Positions 32,601 through 50,832 of a stretch of DNA of 64,000 nucleotides are shown one piece after another (within the stretch, counting starts at the first letter, position 1; each line of letters starts with the position of its first letter). Position numbers and translations under genes: made by a program. The stretch is from Micromonospora marina (GTDB lineage Bacteria > Actinomycetota > Actinomycetes > Mycobacteriales > Micromonosporaceae): contig NZ_FMCV01000028.1 of NCBI RefSeq assembly GCF_900091565.1, positions 1-64,000 of the forward strand, read 5' to 3'. The notes under the pieces are model-generated. The model did not search any database. It was not told the DNA's origin and saw only the letters and a program-made list of their open reading frames with translations.

Positions 32601-35140
32601 GGTCTGCTCACCGGGACCGGGCAGGCTGCCCAGCGGGGTCAGCGCCCGCTGCGCCGCACCGGCCTTGGCGACCTGCATCCGGGCCAGGTTGGCCAGCTGC
32701 CGGCCGGGCCCGCACTCGACCAGCGCCCAGGTGCCCTCGGCGAGCAGGGTGGCGACGCACGCGCCGAAGCGGACCGGGCGGCGCAGGTGCGCCGCCCAGT
32801 ACGCCGGGTCGGTGGCCTGCGCCTCGGTGATCCAGGTGCCGGTCACGTTCGACACGAACGGCACCGCGGGTGCCCGCAGCGGCACCGTGGCCATCAGCGC
32901 GGTGAACTCGTCCAGGAGCGGGTCCATCATCGGCGAGTGGAACGCGTGCGAGGTGCGCAGCAGCTTCGACTTGTTCTTGCCACCGAGGCTCGCCGCGAAC
33001 TCCTTCACCAGCGCCGTCTCGCCCGCGACCACGCAGGTGCCGGGGCCGTTGACGGTGGCCACCGACAGGCCCTCGGGCAGCCGGCCGGTCACCTCCGACT
33101 CGTCGAGCGTGACCGCCAGCATCGAACCGGCCGGCAGGGAGTGCATGAGCCGACCCCGGGCGGCCACCACGCGCAGCGCGTCGGCGAGGTCGATCACCCC
33201 GGCCACGGTCGCGGCGACGTACTCGCCGATGGAATGGCCGATCATCGCGGCCGGGGTCACCCCGGCGGCCCGCCAGGCGGCGGCGAGCGCGTACTCGAGC
33301 GTGAACAGGGCGGGCTGGGTCCAGCGGGTCTGCGTGAGCTTGTCCGCCGCCTCCGGGTCGCGGCCCAGGATCAGGTCGCGGATGTCCAGGCCCAGCTCGG
33401 GGCGGAGCAGCTCCGCGCACTCGTCGACGGCGGCGGCGTACGCGCTGTCCTGCGCGTACAGTTCGGCGCCCATGCCGGCGTACTGCGAGCCCTGGCCGCT
33501 GAACAGGAACGCCACCCGGGGCGCGGAGCCCTCGGCGGCACCCCGGTGGCCCTTGCGCCGCTCGCGCAGCGCGGCGGCGGCGGACGCCGGGTCACCGGCG
33601 ACGACGGCGGCGCGGTGGGGGTACACCTGGCGGCCGACGCGCAGCGTGTGCGCCACGTCGGCCAGCGCCACGTCGCTGCCGCTGTCCAGGTGGTCGGCGA
33701 GCCGCCGCACGGCGGTGTCCAGCGCGGTCGGGGTCTTCGCCGACACCTGGAGCAGGTGCGCCGGGCGGGCCGGCGGCTCGGACCGGCCGGCGGCCGGTGC
33801 CTCCTCCAGCACCACGTGCGCGTTGGTGCCGCCGATGCCGAAGGAGCTGACGCCGGCCCGGCGCGGACCGCCGTCGGCGTCCCACTTGGTCAGCGTGTTC
33901 GCCACGTAGAACGGGGTGTCGGCGAAGTCGATGGCCGGGTTCGGCGTCTCGTAGTTGATGGTCGGCGGGATCAGCCCGTGCTCCATCGCCAGCACCGTCT
34001 TGATCACGCTGACGATGCCGGAGGGCTGGCTGAGGTGGCCGATGTTCGACTTCACCGAGCCGATGCCGCACCAGCCGCGCTCGTCGGTGTCCTTGGTGTA
34101 GACGGCGGACAGCGCGGCGACCTCGATCGGGTCGCCGAGCGCGGTGCCGGTGCCGTGCGCCTCGACGTAGCTGATGCTGCGCGGGTCGACGCCGGCCAGC
34201 TCGACGGCCTGGGCGACGGCCTCCATCTGCCCGTCGATGCTGGGGGCGGTGAAGCCGACCTTCCCGGCGCCGTCGTTGTTGATGGCGTTGCCGAGCACGA
34301 CCGCGCGGATGGTGTCGCCGTCGGCGAGCGCGTCGGAGAGCCGCTTGAGCAGCGTCACGCCGACGCCGCTGCCCCACACCGTGCCGTTCGCTCCGGCGTC
34401 GAACGGCCGGCACCGCCCGTCCGGCGAGGTGAAGCCGTCCATGCCGAGGTAGCCGACGTGCGGCAGCTCGATGTTGACGCCGCCGGCCAGGGCCATGTCG
34501 CACTCGCCGTTGCGCAGCGCCTCGCAGGCCAGGTGGAACGCCACCAGGGAGGTGGAGCAGGCGGTGTGCACGGTCATGCTGGGCCCGCGCAGGTCCAGCC
34601 GGTACGACACGTTGGTGGCCACGTAGTTCGGCGAGTTTCCGGTGGCCAGCGAGACGGTGCTGTGCGGGTTCCCGCCGACCCGCTTGTTGCGCAGCACGTT
34701 GCGGTGCAGGTACGTGTTGCCGCCGGTCCCGGCGTACACGCCCACCGCGCCGTCGTAGCGGCCCGGGTCGTAGCCGGCGTTCTGCAACGCGGTGTAGCAG
34801 GTCTCCAGGAACAGCCGGTGCTGCGGATCGGTGATCTCGGCCTCGCGGGCGGTCATCCCGAACAGGCCGGCGTCGAACTCGTCGTAGCCGTCCACCAGCG
34901 GGGCACGGTTGACCCAGCCCGGGTCGTCGACCTCCTGCGGCTGGGCACCGCGGGCGAGCTGCTCCTCGCGGGTCAGCTCGGTCGTCGACTCCACGCCGTC
35001 GACCAGGTTGCGCCAGAACTCGTCGACGTCGGCCGCGCCGGGCAGGCGGGCGGCGAGCCCGACGATGGCGATGGGCTCGACGCCGTCGTCGGCGGGCATG
35101 TCGTTCTGCATGGGGGTTCTCTCATTCACAAGGGATCGCG

Positions 35141-35144
<4 letters not shown>
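29676..35144 (-). CDS. Type I PKS module, KS-AT-KR-DH-ACP
   Basis: 1822 residues counted from GTG 35144 (GTGA overlap); ATG 35111 is an alternative. KS has Cys196 in HTACSTSL plus EAHGTGTALGDP and KSNIGHL. AT has Ser638 in GHSIGEY and HAFH, so malonyl-CoA is expected. The ketoreductase Rossmann loop (YLITGGLGGIGVTL) and Tyr1315 in QVDYCAANN are intact. The dehydratase follows it, with His1403 in EHRIGGVPVVP. ACP has Ser1763 in GGNSL. KR before DH is opposite to the usual type I order. It should extend a chain by two carbons and leave a hydroxyl or an enoyl group. Confidence 0.9.
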
Positions 35145-38640
<3,496 letters not shown>

Positions 38641-38644
<4 letters not shown>

Positions 38645-40947
38645 CGGAGTGCTCCAAGGGGTTCGGCCGGGTCGGTGATCTGGAGGCGGAGTTCGCTGAC
38701 GTAGCCGCGACCCCGGGCGTCGGGCACCCACGCCTCGGTGGGCGCGGGCAGCAGTTCGGAGACCACCACCGGCACGTCCGGCCCGGTACGCAGCGCGGCG
38801 TCGACCATGGCGCACAGCGACTGCGCGTACAGCGGCCCGGTCAGGTCCACGTAGCAGGGTTTGATCTCGGTGCCGACCTTGACGAAGACCCGCTCGGGCA
38901 GGCCGGTCTCGGCGCGCCAGCGGCGTACCGCCAGGTAGCGGGCGGACTCGTCGGAGTGGCCGCCCAGCCCGCACGCCCCGGCCGTGGTGCGCCAGGTGCG
39001 CCGCGCCACGACCAGCCGGTCGATGGTGATGCGGGGCGTGTACGCGGCGGCGCCGAGCAGTTTGAACGCGTCGAGCAGCAGCGAGCCGAGCAGCGTGGCG
39101 AACACCTCCATCAGCGGCCAGCGGGCGCCGTCGGGGAAGACCGCGGTGAGCTGGTCGCCGGTGCGCTCGACCAGCACGGCGGTGGCCGGGACCAGGCGGT
39201 CCACGTCGGCGCCGTGCGCGGTGTCGATGCCGAGCTGACGGTCCGCCGGGCCGGTCAGCGCGTACGTGGTGCGGGTGGTGCGGCGGGGGAAGCTGTCCGG
39301 CCACAGCACCCGCAGCCGGACCGGACCCAGGTCGGCGTCGAGGTCGGCGCGCAACGCGGCCGGGTCCGGGTGGAACGGGCTGAGCACCGCGCTGTCGAAG
39401 GCGACCGAGGCCGGGTGCAGCTCGCCGAGCACCAGCAGGAAGTCGCCGCGCTCCACGGCCTCCGGCGAGGCGGCACTGAGCTGCACGTCCGGGTTGTGCA
39501 GCCGGGCCGACGGCCAGCCGGGCCGCGTCGCCGGGAACAGTTCCCGGGCCCGCTCGGTCAGGTCCGCGGCGCGCAGCCGCAGCTCCGCCTGCCCGGCGGG
39601 CAGGTCCGCCAGGCCGAACAGCTCGGCCCAGCGTGCGGTGAGCGTGGCGCCGGCCCGGCCGATCGGGCCGTCCGGGGCGACGAGCGTGCCCTGGGCGAGC
39701 AGCCACAGGTCGGCCAGCCGTACCGGTCCGCCGTCGGCGACCAGTTCCTCGTGCAGCTCGGTGAAGAGGTCGCCGCAGCGGCCGGCCACCTCGCCGGTGA
39801 ACCAGCGGGCGGTACGCAGCACCACCGCCATCGGCTCGGCGAGCGCGTCGATCACCGCCGAACCGATCCGGAACTCCAGGTCGCGGGCGGTCTCCTCGTA
39901 GCAGACCGTGCGGGCGGCGTACATCTGCCCGCTGCGCCGGGTGGCCGGGCGGCCGGTGACGGCGGTGAACCCGGCGTTGAGCGCGGCGAGCGCGGCGCCG
40001 AGCCGGTCCGGGTCGCCGGCCGCGGCGGCCACCTCGTCGCGGGCGGCGCACAGCCGGCCGAACTCGGCCGCCGTCGCGGCGCGGACCGCATCGTCGCCGA
40101 TCGCGGCGATCCGCGCTTCGAGCACGCGCTCGGCGTCCGGTGCGATCGGCAGGTTCGCACCCCAGTTGAGCCGGCCGTGCTCGACCCAGCGGTCCAGCAA
40201 CAGGTAGACGTCGTCGGCGCTGTGCACCTCTCCGGCGTCGCACAGCCGCTCCGCCAGCTCCACCGCCGGCGTGCGCCCGTCGCAGGCGCCGAGCACCAGC
40301 GCCTCGACCGGGGTCAGCGCGATCGGCGGGTGCAGCGGGACGCGCAGCTCCCGCCCGGCGACGGTCAGGTGCGGTTGCAGGGCCGGCGCCCACCACCGGC
40401 GCACCGCCAGGTCGTCGGCGAGCCGGTCGGCGTACGCGATGAGCGCCCACGCCTCGAAGTACACCCGCCGCCGGTGCACGAGCGCGTCACCGGGCACGGT
40501 GTGCACCCCGGGCCGGGTGGTGTCGAACGTGCCCCAGCAGACCGGGCCGAAGAAGCCGATCGTCTCGGCCTTGCCGCAGTAGCGCTGCCAGTAGCGCAGC
40601 AGGCTCAGCTCGCGCTTGCGGCGGCGCACGTTGCGGACCTGCGGGTCGGTGCGCAGCAGCCCGTCCAGCGCGATCAGCATGTCCGGGTTCTGCCAGGTCA
40701 CCGCCTCGCGCAGCAGCGGGTCGGCGGCCAGCTCGCCGGCCACCGCCGAGGACTCGGCGAACGCCTCGGCCAGGGCCTTGCCGAACACCTCGGGGCCGGT
40801 GTCGCCGGCGAGCAGCGCGTCCGCGGCGGCGGCGCAGTCCGGCGCGGCGAACCGGTCCAGCCCGGCGGCCGGGAAACCGGCGGTACGCAGGACCACGTCC
40901 CGCCACACCGACCAGCCGGTCTCGCCCAGGGGCAGCAGGTGGCTCAC
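38641..40947 (-). CDS. LanB-like protein (lantibiotic dehydratase N-domain family)
   Basis: 768 residues from GTG 40947, preceded by GGAGGAG and overlapping the previous stop. It resembles the glutamylation (Lant_dehydr_N) half of class I lantibiotic dehydratases. Marks are LLREAVTWQN, LSLLRYWQRYCGKAETIGFFGPV, the GQMYAARTVCYEET segment and the late RVFVKVGTEIKPCYVDLTGP with YVSELRLQI. The ~300-residue elimination domain (SpaB_C) of full LanB enzymes is missing. Stand-alone N-domains in other clusters are aminoacyl-tRNA-dependent peptide ligases or glutamyl transferases. The substrate here is unknown and no precursor peptide is nearby. Tandem paralogue of the next entry. Confidence 0.8.
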
Positions 40948-43900
40948 CGGTACTCCTCCCGCCGGGCGTCGGTGATGTGCAGGCGCAGCTCGCTGAAGTA
41001 GCGGCGGCCCTGCCCGTCGGGCACCCACGCCTGCTCCGGCGCGGGCAGCATCTCGCTGACCGTGAACGACACGTCGTCGCCGCCGTCGACCCGGGCGGCA
41101 CGCACCATCGCGCAGAGCGTGGTGGCGAACGCCGGCGCGGACAGGTCCACGAAGCAGGGCTTGGTCTCGGTGCCGAGCTTGACGTACACCCGCTCGGGCA
41201 GGCCGAGGCGGCGGCGCCAGCCCCGGACGGCGAGGAACCGGTCCGGTTCGCCGTTCGGCACGGCCAGGCCGCTCTCGCCGACTGTGGTCCGCCACGTCTG
41301 CCGGGCCAGCACCAGCCGGTCCACCGTGACCCGGGGCGTGTACGGCGCGGCGGCGACCAGTTTGAACCCGTCCACGGCGTGCGCGCTGAGCGGCTCGGCG
41401 AAGATCTCGACGAGCGGCCAGCGCTGACCGTCCGAGGCGGTGGCGACCAGATCGCCGTCCACCTCGTCGACGACCAGGCCGACGGTGGGCAGCACGCGGG
41501 CCGGGTCGGCGCCCGGCGCGTCGAGGAACGCCAGGTGCCGGTCGGCCGGGCCGGTCAGCGACTCGGCGGTACGGCTGGTACGCCGCGGCCAGTCGGCCGG
41601 GAACAGCAGCCGGACCCGCCGCTGCCCCATGTCCGCCGCGAGCGCGTCGCGCAGCCGCTCCACGTCCGGGTGCGACGGGGTGAAGACCGCGCAGTCGAAC
41701 GACGACCAGGCGGCGTGCAGCTCGCCGAGCACCACCGTGTAGTCGCCGCGCCGCAGCGCGTCCGCGTCGGTGGCGCAGATCTGCAGGTCGGGGCTGTGGA
41801 TGGCGGCGTTCGACCATTCGGGACCGTCGCCGGGGAACGCCGCGTCGATGCGGCCGGCGAGGTCGGTCGCGCGCAGCCGCACGTCGGTGGTGCCGGCGGG
41901 CAGCGTGTCCAGGCCGAACAGCCCGGCCCAGCGGGCCGCGAAGTCCGCCGCCACCGCGTCGACCGGCCGCTCCCCGTCGCCCCAGAACATCCCCTGGGCG
42001 AGGAACCACAGGTCGGCCAGCGGCACCGGGCTGCCGGACTCGGCGCGCAGTTCGTCGTACAGGCCGCGCAGCACGTCGAGGTAGGCGCGGGCGAGCGCGT
42101 TGGCCAGCCAGCGGGCGGCGCGCAGCAGCACGTCCAGCGGGGCGGCCAGCTCGGCCAGCAGCGGCGCGCCGAACACCACGTCCAGATCCCGGGCGCTGTC
42201 CTCGTAGCAGACCGTGCGGCCGGCGTACATCTGCCCGGCCCGGCGTACCGCGGGCACGCCGGTCAGCTCGGTGAACGTGGTGTCCAGCGCGTCCAGTGCG
42301 GCCCGCAGCCGGTCCGCGTCACCCGCTGCGGCGGCGACGTCGTCGCGGGCGGCGCGCAGCCGGTCGAACCCGGCGCGGGCGGCGGCGCGGGCCGGCTCGT
42401 CGCCGATCGCGTCGATGCGGTCGGCCAGCACCCGCTCGGCGTCCGGACTCACCGGCAGGGCCGCGTCCCAGGTGATCAGTTCCCGCTCGACCAGCCGGTC
42501 GAGCAGCGCGTACCCGTCCTCGGAGCGGCGCAGCCCGATCGCCGGATCGGCGACCAGGTCGGCGGCGGCGCGCCGGCCGTCCGCCGCGCGCAGCAGCGCG
42601 GCCTCGACCGGGGTCAGCGTCAGCGGCGGGCGGCCGGGCCGCAGCACGTCGCGGTCCCGGACCGCCAGGTGGGCCCGCAGCATCGGCGGCCACCACCGGC
42701 GCACCGCCAGGTCCGCGCCGATCCGTGCGGCGTACGCGGACAGCGCCCACGACTCGAACCACACCCAGCGCCGCCGGGTCAGGCGCTCGCCGGGGTCGAC
42801 CCGGGCAACGTCCGGCTGCGCGGGATCGACTGTGACCCAGCAGCCGGGACCGAAGAAGCCGACCGTCTCGTTCTTGCCGCAGTAGCGCTGCCAGTACTTC
42901 AGCAACGCCCGTTCCCGGTCCCGGCGGCGCACGTTGCGGGCCGCGTCGGCCCCGCCGCGCACCAGCCCGTCGAACGCGACGAGCGCGCCCCGGTTCTGCC
43001 AGGTGACCGCCTCGCGCAGCAGCGGGTCGGCGGCCAGCTCGCTGAACCGCTGCGCGCCGGCGCGCAGCGCCTCCTCGAACTCCTTGGTGAACCGGTCCGC
43101 ACCGGCGCCGGTGGCCAGCAGCTCGTCGGCCGCCGCGGCGGCCCGGGGCGCGGTGAACAGCTCCAGCCCGTCGGCCGGGAACCCGGTGGTCCGCAGCATC
43201 GCGTCGCGCCACACCGACCAGCCGGTGTCGCCGAGGGGGACCCGGTGCGCGGCGCCGGCGGTCCCGCGACCGGCGGCGCGCACCGGGTCCGGACCCGCGT
43301 CCGGCGTGGCGGCGCGGGTGTCGGTGGGCGCGGCGGTCAGGTCGGCCCGGATCAGCGCGGCCAGCTCGGTCAGCCGGTCGTGCAGGAAGAAGTGCCCGCC
43401 GTCCAGCTCGTGCAGGGTGAACCCGGCCGCGGTGTGCTCGGCCCAGGCGGCGCTCTGCTCCCGGCTGACCGCCCGGTCGGTGCGGCCGGCGAACACGACG
43501 ATCGGCACCGGCAGCGGCTCGCCCGGCACATGGCGGTAGTCGTCGACCCGGCCGAAGTCGGCGCGCAGCAGCGGCAGCAGCAGTTCCACCAGCTCGGGGT
43601 GGGCGAGCAGTTCGGCGGGGAGGCCGCCGCCCTCGCCGAGGCGGCGCAGCAGCTCGTCGTCGCCGGCCCGGGACAACCCGTCGAACGGGCCGGGCGTGGC
43701 GACGTGCGGCGCGCGGGCGCCGCCGACGTAGAGCCGCAGCGGCAGCGGGCGACCGGTGCGGCGCAGCTCGCGGACCACGTCGAAGCCGAGCCGTCCGCCC
43801 ATCGAGTGGCCGTAGATCGCGTACGGGCGGTCGGCGCGGGAGGCGATGGCGTCGGCCACCTCGGCCACGCCGAAGCGCGGATCCTCGGTGATCCGGTTCT

Positions 43901-44050
43901 CCCGGCCGGGCAGTTGCACCGGCACCACGTCGACGCCCGGACCGAACTCGGCGGCCCAGCGCCGGAACACGCTGGCGCCCGCTCCGGCGTAGGGCAGGCA
44001 GAACAACCGCACCGGCGCCTCGGGTCGGCTTCCGGCGGAGACGAACCAGT

Positions 44051-44054
<4 letters not shown>
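40944..44054 (-). CDS. Thioesterase fused to a LanB-like domain
   Basis: 1036 residues from GTG 44054 (GTGA overlap). Residues about 1-250 are an alpha/beta-hydrolase thioesterase of the NRPS type II class: RLFCLPYAGAGASVFRRW, Ser84 in YGHSMGGRLG and a late LDGGHFFLHD with the catalytic His. After an Ala/Pro-rich linker, residue ~285 onward is a second LanB N-domain (HRVPLGDTGWSVWRD, LKYWQRYCGKNETVGFFGPG, RVYVKLGTETKPCFVDLSAP, FSELRLHIT). It closely parallels the stand-alone neighbour, and again has no elimination domain. The fusion ties LanB-type chemistry to thioester-bound intermediates, which supports action on carrier-bound substrates (inference). Confidence 0.85.
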
Positions 44055-47515
<3,461 letters not shown>

Positions 47516-47844
47516 GTCAGGAAACGGGTTGCGCTCCACCGAGGACAGGCACGCAGCGATCGACGAATGTGATCATTGATCCCCCCCAGGACTTCACATT
47601 GGAAGCAGAATATGGCTCGATCCGTGCGCCGGAAGAGCAGCGACGAGGCTCGAACCGAAGAGGGGACGGCACCGTGGAACCTCGGACGGAGGAATTCGTC
47701 CGATCATCCCTCTAGCGCGTAGACGATTTGCAGCGTAGGTGACCGCGGACAAACTATTTTACGGAGAGAATACTTCCAGGCCGTGGAATCTTCGCCGCAG
47801 ACGGCCTCGGTGCCGCAGCTCGACCCGGATCACGGGGAGCCTGC
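47516..47844. other. Non-coding leader/promoter interval of the biosynthetic operon
   Basis: No gene seen. The interval is markedly less GC-rich than its surroundings, especially 47740-47776. Candidate control elements are an inverted repeat CGGACG (47683-47688)/CGTCCG (47697-47702), an 11-base palindrome GATCA-T-TGATC (47571-47581), and a TAAAAT -10-like hexamer on the minus strand (47756-47761). If the last is used, the leader would be about 240 bases. Confidence 0.55.
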
Positions 47845-48237
47845 TCAGACATCGTACGGCGGTCGCGGAATGGGGTCCACCATGGCGTCGAAGCCCTTCG
47901 GGAGCTGCGCGACGAGATCGTGGAACTCCCCCACCGTCACCGTGTCGCGCAGCGTGGCGAGCACCGCCACGGCGCCCACCTCGGCGACCGCCGGGTCCAC
48001 CGCCGCGCGCTCGGCCACCCGGTACAGGAAGTCCACAGCGCCACCGGTGGCGGCGGTGCCGCCGGGCTCCAGATAGCCGCCCACGTCGTCCGGCAACTGC
48101 GCGGCGAGGTCCGTCGCCTCGTCCGCGGTGATCCGGTCGGCGAGGGTCTGCAACACCGCCCGGGAGACGGTGGCGGCCTCGTCGGCGGGCAACTCGGCCC
48201 GCCGCGCCACCGCCTCGACGAACAGGGGGAACCGCAT
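47845..48237 (-). CDS. DUF2267 domain protein, second copy
   Basis: 130 residues, beginning MRFPLFVEAVARRAELPADEA with the two-repeat helical DUF2267 pattern (QTLADRITADEATDLAAQLPD, TLRDTVTVGEFHDLVAQLPKGFDAMVDP). It is a diverged relative of the protein at 6314-6718. Function unknown. It reads leftward toward the cluster, but a 330-base spacer separates them, so it is probably not part of the pathway. Confidence 0.82.
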   Translation of the reverse strand: MRFPLFVEAVARRAELPADEAATVSRAVLQTLADRITADEATDLAAQLPDDVGGYLEPGGTAATGGAVDFLYRVAERAAVDPAVAEVGAVAVLATLRDTVTVGEFHDLVAQLPKGFDAMVDPIPRPPYDV

Positions 48238-48386
48238 CCCATCCTCCCCTCGCCGCCGCCGGTGGGCACCACGCCCACAACGGTCGGCCCCGGCGGGTAC
48301 CCGCGCCCGTCCCGGCCAAACGCCACCGGCCCGGGCCGGTCACGACGAGTGGCGGCAGCACCACGAACCGGGGGTAGCATCCGCCC

Positions 48387-50486
48387 ATGGCCCCCGTCAC
48401 CACCCACCCCGGTGCCTGCCCGCTGGACTGCCCGGACACCTGCGTCTGGCAGCTCACGGTGGAGGACGGCCGGGCGGTCGCGCTGCGCGGCGACCGCGAC
48501 CACCCGTTCACCAGGGGCGCACTCTGCGGCAAGGTCAACCGCTACCTGGATGCGGTCAACGGGCCGGACCGGCTCACCACGCCCTGGATCCGCACCGGCC
48601 GCAAGGGCACCGGCCGGGTCGCGTACCGGCCGGCGAGCTGGGACGAGGCAGTCGGCCGGGTGGCCGCCGGGCTGCGCGCGAGCATCGAACGGGACGGCCC
48701 GGAGTCGGTGCTGCCCTACTACTTCGCCGGCACGATGGGCCTGGTCCAGGGCTGGACCATGGGCCCGCGGCTCTTCGCCCACCTGGGCGCGTCCCGGCTG
48801 GACACGACCATCTGCACGGCGGCGGCGCGGGCGGCGCTGCGCTCGCTCTACGGCGCCTCGGTCGGCTTCGAGCCGGAGTCGATCGTCGAGGCGAACCTGA
48901 TCGTCCTCTGGGGCGCCAACCCGCTCGTCACCAACCTGCACCTGTGGCCGTTCGTGCAGCAGGCCCGCGAGCGCGGCGCGTACGTGGTGACCATCGACCC
49001 GCTGCGCACCGACACGGCGGCCCGCAGCGACGAGCACGTCGCACCGCTACCAGGCACCGACGCGGCGCTCGCGCTCGGGCTGACGCGGCACGTCCGCGAC
49101 GCCGGGGCGGCCGACGAGGCGTGGCTGGCCGCGCACACCACCGGCTGGCCGGAACTGCGCGCCCGGCTCGACGACTGGCCGGTGGAGCGCGCCGCCGCCG
49201 AGTGCGGCCTGCCCGCCGGGACGATCCGCCGGCTCGGCGACCGGATCGCCACCACCCGCCCGACGGCGGTACGGGTCGGGCTGGGCCTGCAACGGCACCA
49301 CGGCGCCGGGCAGGCGATCCGGGCGATCTGCGCGCTGCCGCTGGTCACCGGCGACTTCCGATACCCGGGCGGCGGGGCGCTGGTGACCACCAGCGGCCAC
49401 CACCCGGTCGACAACGGGCCGGTGATCCGCCCGGCCGGCATGCCCGCCCCGCCGGCCCGGTCGCTGAACATGAGCCGGCTGGCCGCCGTGCTCACCGGGG
49501 AGGCCGACCCGCCGGTCACCTCGCTCGTGGTGTTCGACGCCAACCCGGCGGCGACCGCGCCGGACCAGGCCCGGCTGCTGACCGGGCTCGGCCGCGCCGA
49601 CCTGTTCACCGTCGTGCTGGAGCAGCGCTGGACCGACACCTGCGACTACGCCGACGTGGTGCTCCCGGCGACCATGCAGCCCGAGCACCTGGACCTCCAG
49701 ACCTCCTACGGGCACCACTACACGACGCTGAACCTGCCGGTGACCCGCGCGCCGGGCGCGGCGCTGCCGAACACCGAGATCTTCCGGCGGATCGCCGCCG
49801 CGCTCGGGATCGACCACCCGGCGTTCCGGGACAGCGACGAGGACCTGGCCCGGCAGTTGCTGGCCGGCGCCCCGATCACGTACGAGGAGCTGCGCGAACG
49901 CACCTACGCCCGGCTCACCGGCGTGCCGGTGGGCTCCGCGCCGTACGCCGAGGGTGGTTTCCCCACTCCGGACGGGCGGGCCCGGCTGCACGACCCGGCG
50001 CTGGCCGCGCTCGGGGTGGACCCGCTGCCCGGGTACACGCCACCGGCCGAGGCGGCGGACCCGGAGCTGGCCCACCGGTTCCCGCTGACGCTGCTCACCC
50101 CGGCCAACCGTTACCTGATGAACTCCACGTTCGCCTCGCTGCCGTGGCACACCCGCCGCGCCGGGCCGCCCCGGATGCACCTGCACCAGGCCGACGCGGC
50201 GGCGCGCGGACTCGCCGACGGCGACGCGGTACGCGTGCACAACGACCGGGGCGCGTTCCTCGCCGCGGTGGCTGTCGACGAGGCGACCCGGCCGGGGCTG
50301 GCGTTCACCTACAAGGCGTACTGGGCGCGGCGCAGCCCCGGCCGGTCCAATGTCAACGCGGTCACCGGCGTCCGGGACACCGATTTGGGCGAGGCGCCGA
50401 CGTTCCACGACTGCCGGGTGGAGGTCGAGCCGGCCGGCTCGGCATCATCCGCCGGGTCAGCCTGCCGCTGGCCGCCCCGTCGGTGA
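48387..50486 (+). CDS. Molybdopterin-dependent oxidoreductase (formate dehydrogenase/BisC-like)
   Basis: 699 residues. The N-terminal iron-sulfur motif CPLDCPDTC ... LCGK should bind a 4Fe-4S cluster. LIVLWGANPLVTNLHLWPFVQ and VVFDANPAATAPDQARLL are the cofactor-binding repeats, and YADVVLPATMQPEHLDLQTSYG matches the catalytic subunit. No twin-arginine signal, so cytoplasmic. Substrate unknown. The natural C-terminus seems to be at about 50437 (HDCRVEVEPA); the last 16 residues read through into an unrelated transporter remnant, so the original stop has probably been lost. Confidence 0.85.
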   Translation: MAPVTTHPGACPLDCPDTCVWQLTVEDGRAVALRGDRDHPFTRGALCGKVNRYLDAVNGPDRLTTPWIRTGRKGTGRVAYRPASWDEAVGRVAAGLRASIERDGPESVLPYYFAGTMGLVQGWTMGPRLFAHLGASRLDTTICTAAARAALRSLYGASVGFEPESIVEANLIVLWGANPLVTNLHLWPFVQQARERGAYVVTIDPLRTDTAARSDEHVAPLPGTDAALALGLTRHVRDAGAADEAWLAAHTTGWPELRARLDDWPVERAAAECGLPAGTIRRLGDRIATTRPTAVRVGLGLQRHHGAGQAIRAICALPLVTGDFRYPGGGALVTTSGHHPVDNGPVIRPAGMPAPPARSLNMSRLAAVLTGEADPPVTSLVVFDANPAATAPDQARLLTGLGRADLFTVVLEQRWTDTCDYADVVLPATMQPEHLDLQTSYGHHYTTLNLPVTRAPGAALPNTEIFRRIAAALGIDHPAFRDSDEDLARQLLAGAPITYEELRERTYARLTGVPVGSAPYAEGGFPTPDGRARLHDPALAALGVDPLPGYTPPAEAADPELAHRFPLTLLTPANRYLMNSTFASLPWHTRRAGPPRMHLHQADAAARGLADGDAVRVHNDRGAFLAAVAVDEATRPGLAFTYKAYWARRSPGRSNVNAVTGVRDTDLGEAPTFHDCRVEVEPAGSASSAGSACRWPPRR

Positions 50487-50800
50487 TGGCGGTCGCGCTG
50501 CACGACTTCATGATTGCCTGGAACGAGTACCTGTTCGCGCTGGTGTTCCTGGTCGACCGGCCGGACCGGTGGACCGTGTCGCTGGGCCTGTCGCTGCTCG
50601 CGTCAGGCGTCCGCCGAGGGTGTCTCACCGACCGGCACGTCGGCGACCGCACGCAGCGTGCCCGGCCGCTGTCGATCGGGCTGGCCTCGGTAGCGGCCGG
50701 GTTGCTGCTGCTGATGGGCGACCACACCTGGCCGCAGGTGCTGGCCGGCGTCGCGCTGGGCGGGCCGCTCGCCGCGGGCGCGTTCCTGGCGCTCACCTGA
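50438..50800 (+). pseudogene. Remnant of an ABC transporter permease plus an unidentified membrane fragment
   Basis: In a different frame from the molybdoenzyme the sequence reads LPLAAPSVMAVALHDFMIAWNEYLFALVFL, the EAA-loop and following helix of MalG-type sugar permeases. It ends near 50610 without the rest of the protein. A second membrane-like stretch, SIGLASVAAGLLLLMGDHTW onward, continues to a stop at 50800. Neither part has a start or complete domain. This looks like deletion debris fused to the end of the upstream gene. Confidence 0.6.
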
Positions 50801-50832
50801 CCCGGCCTCGCAAGATCAGTTACGGTGGGCGC

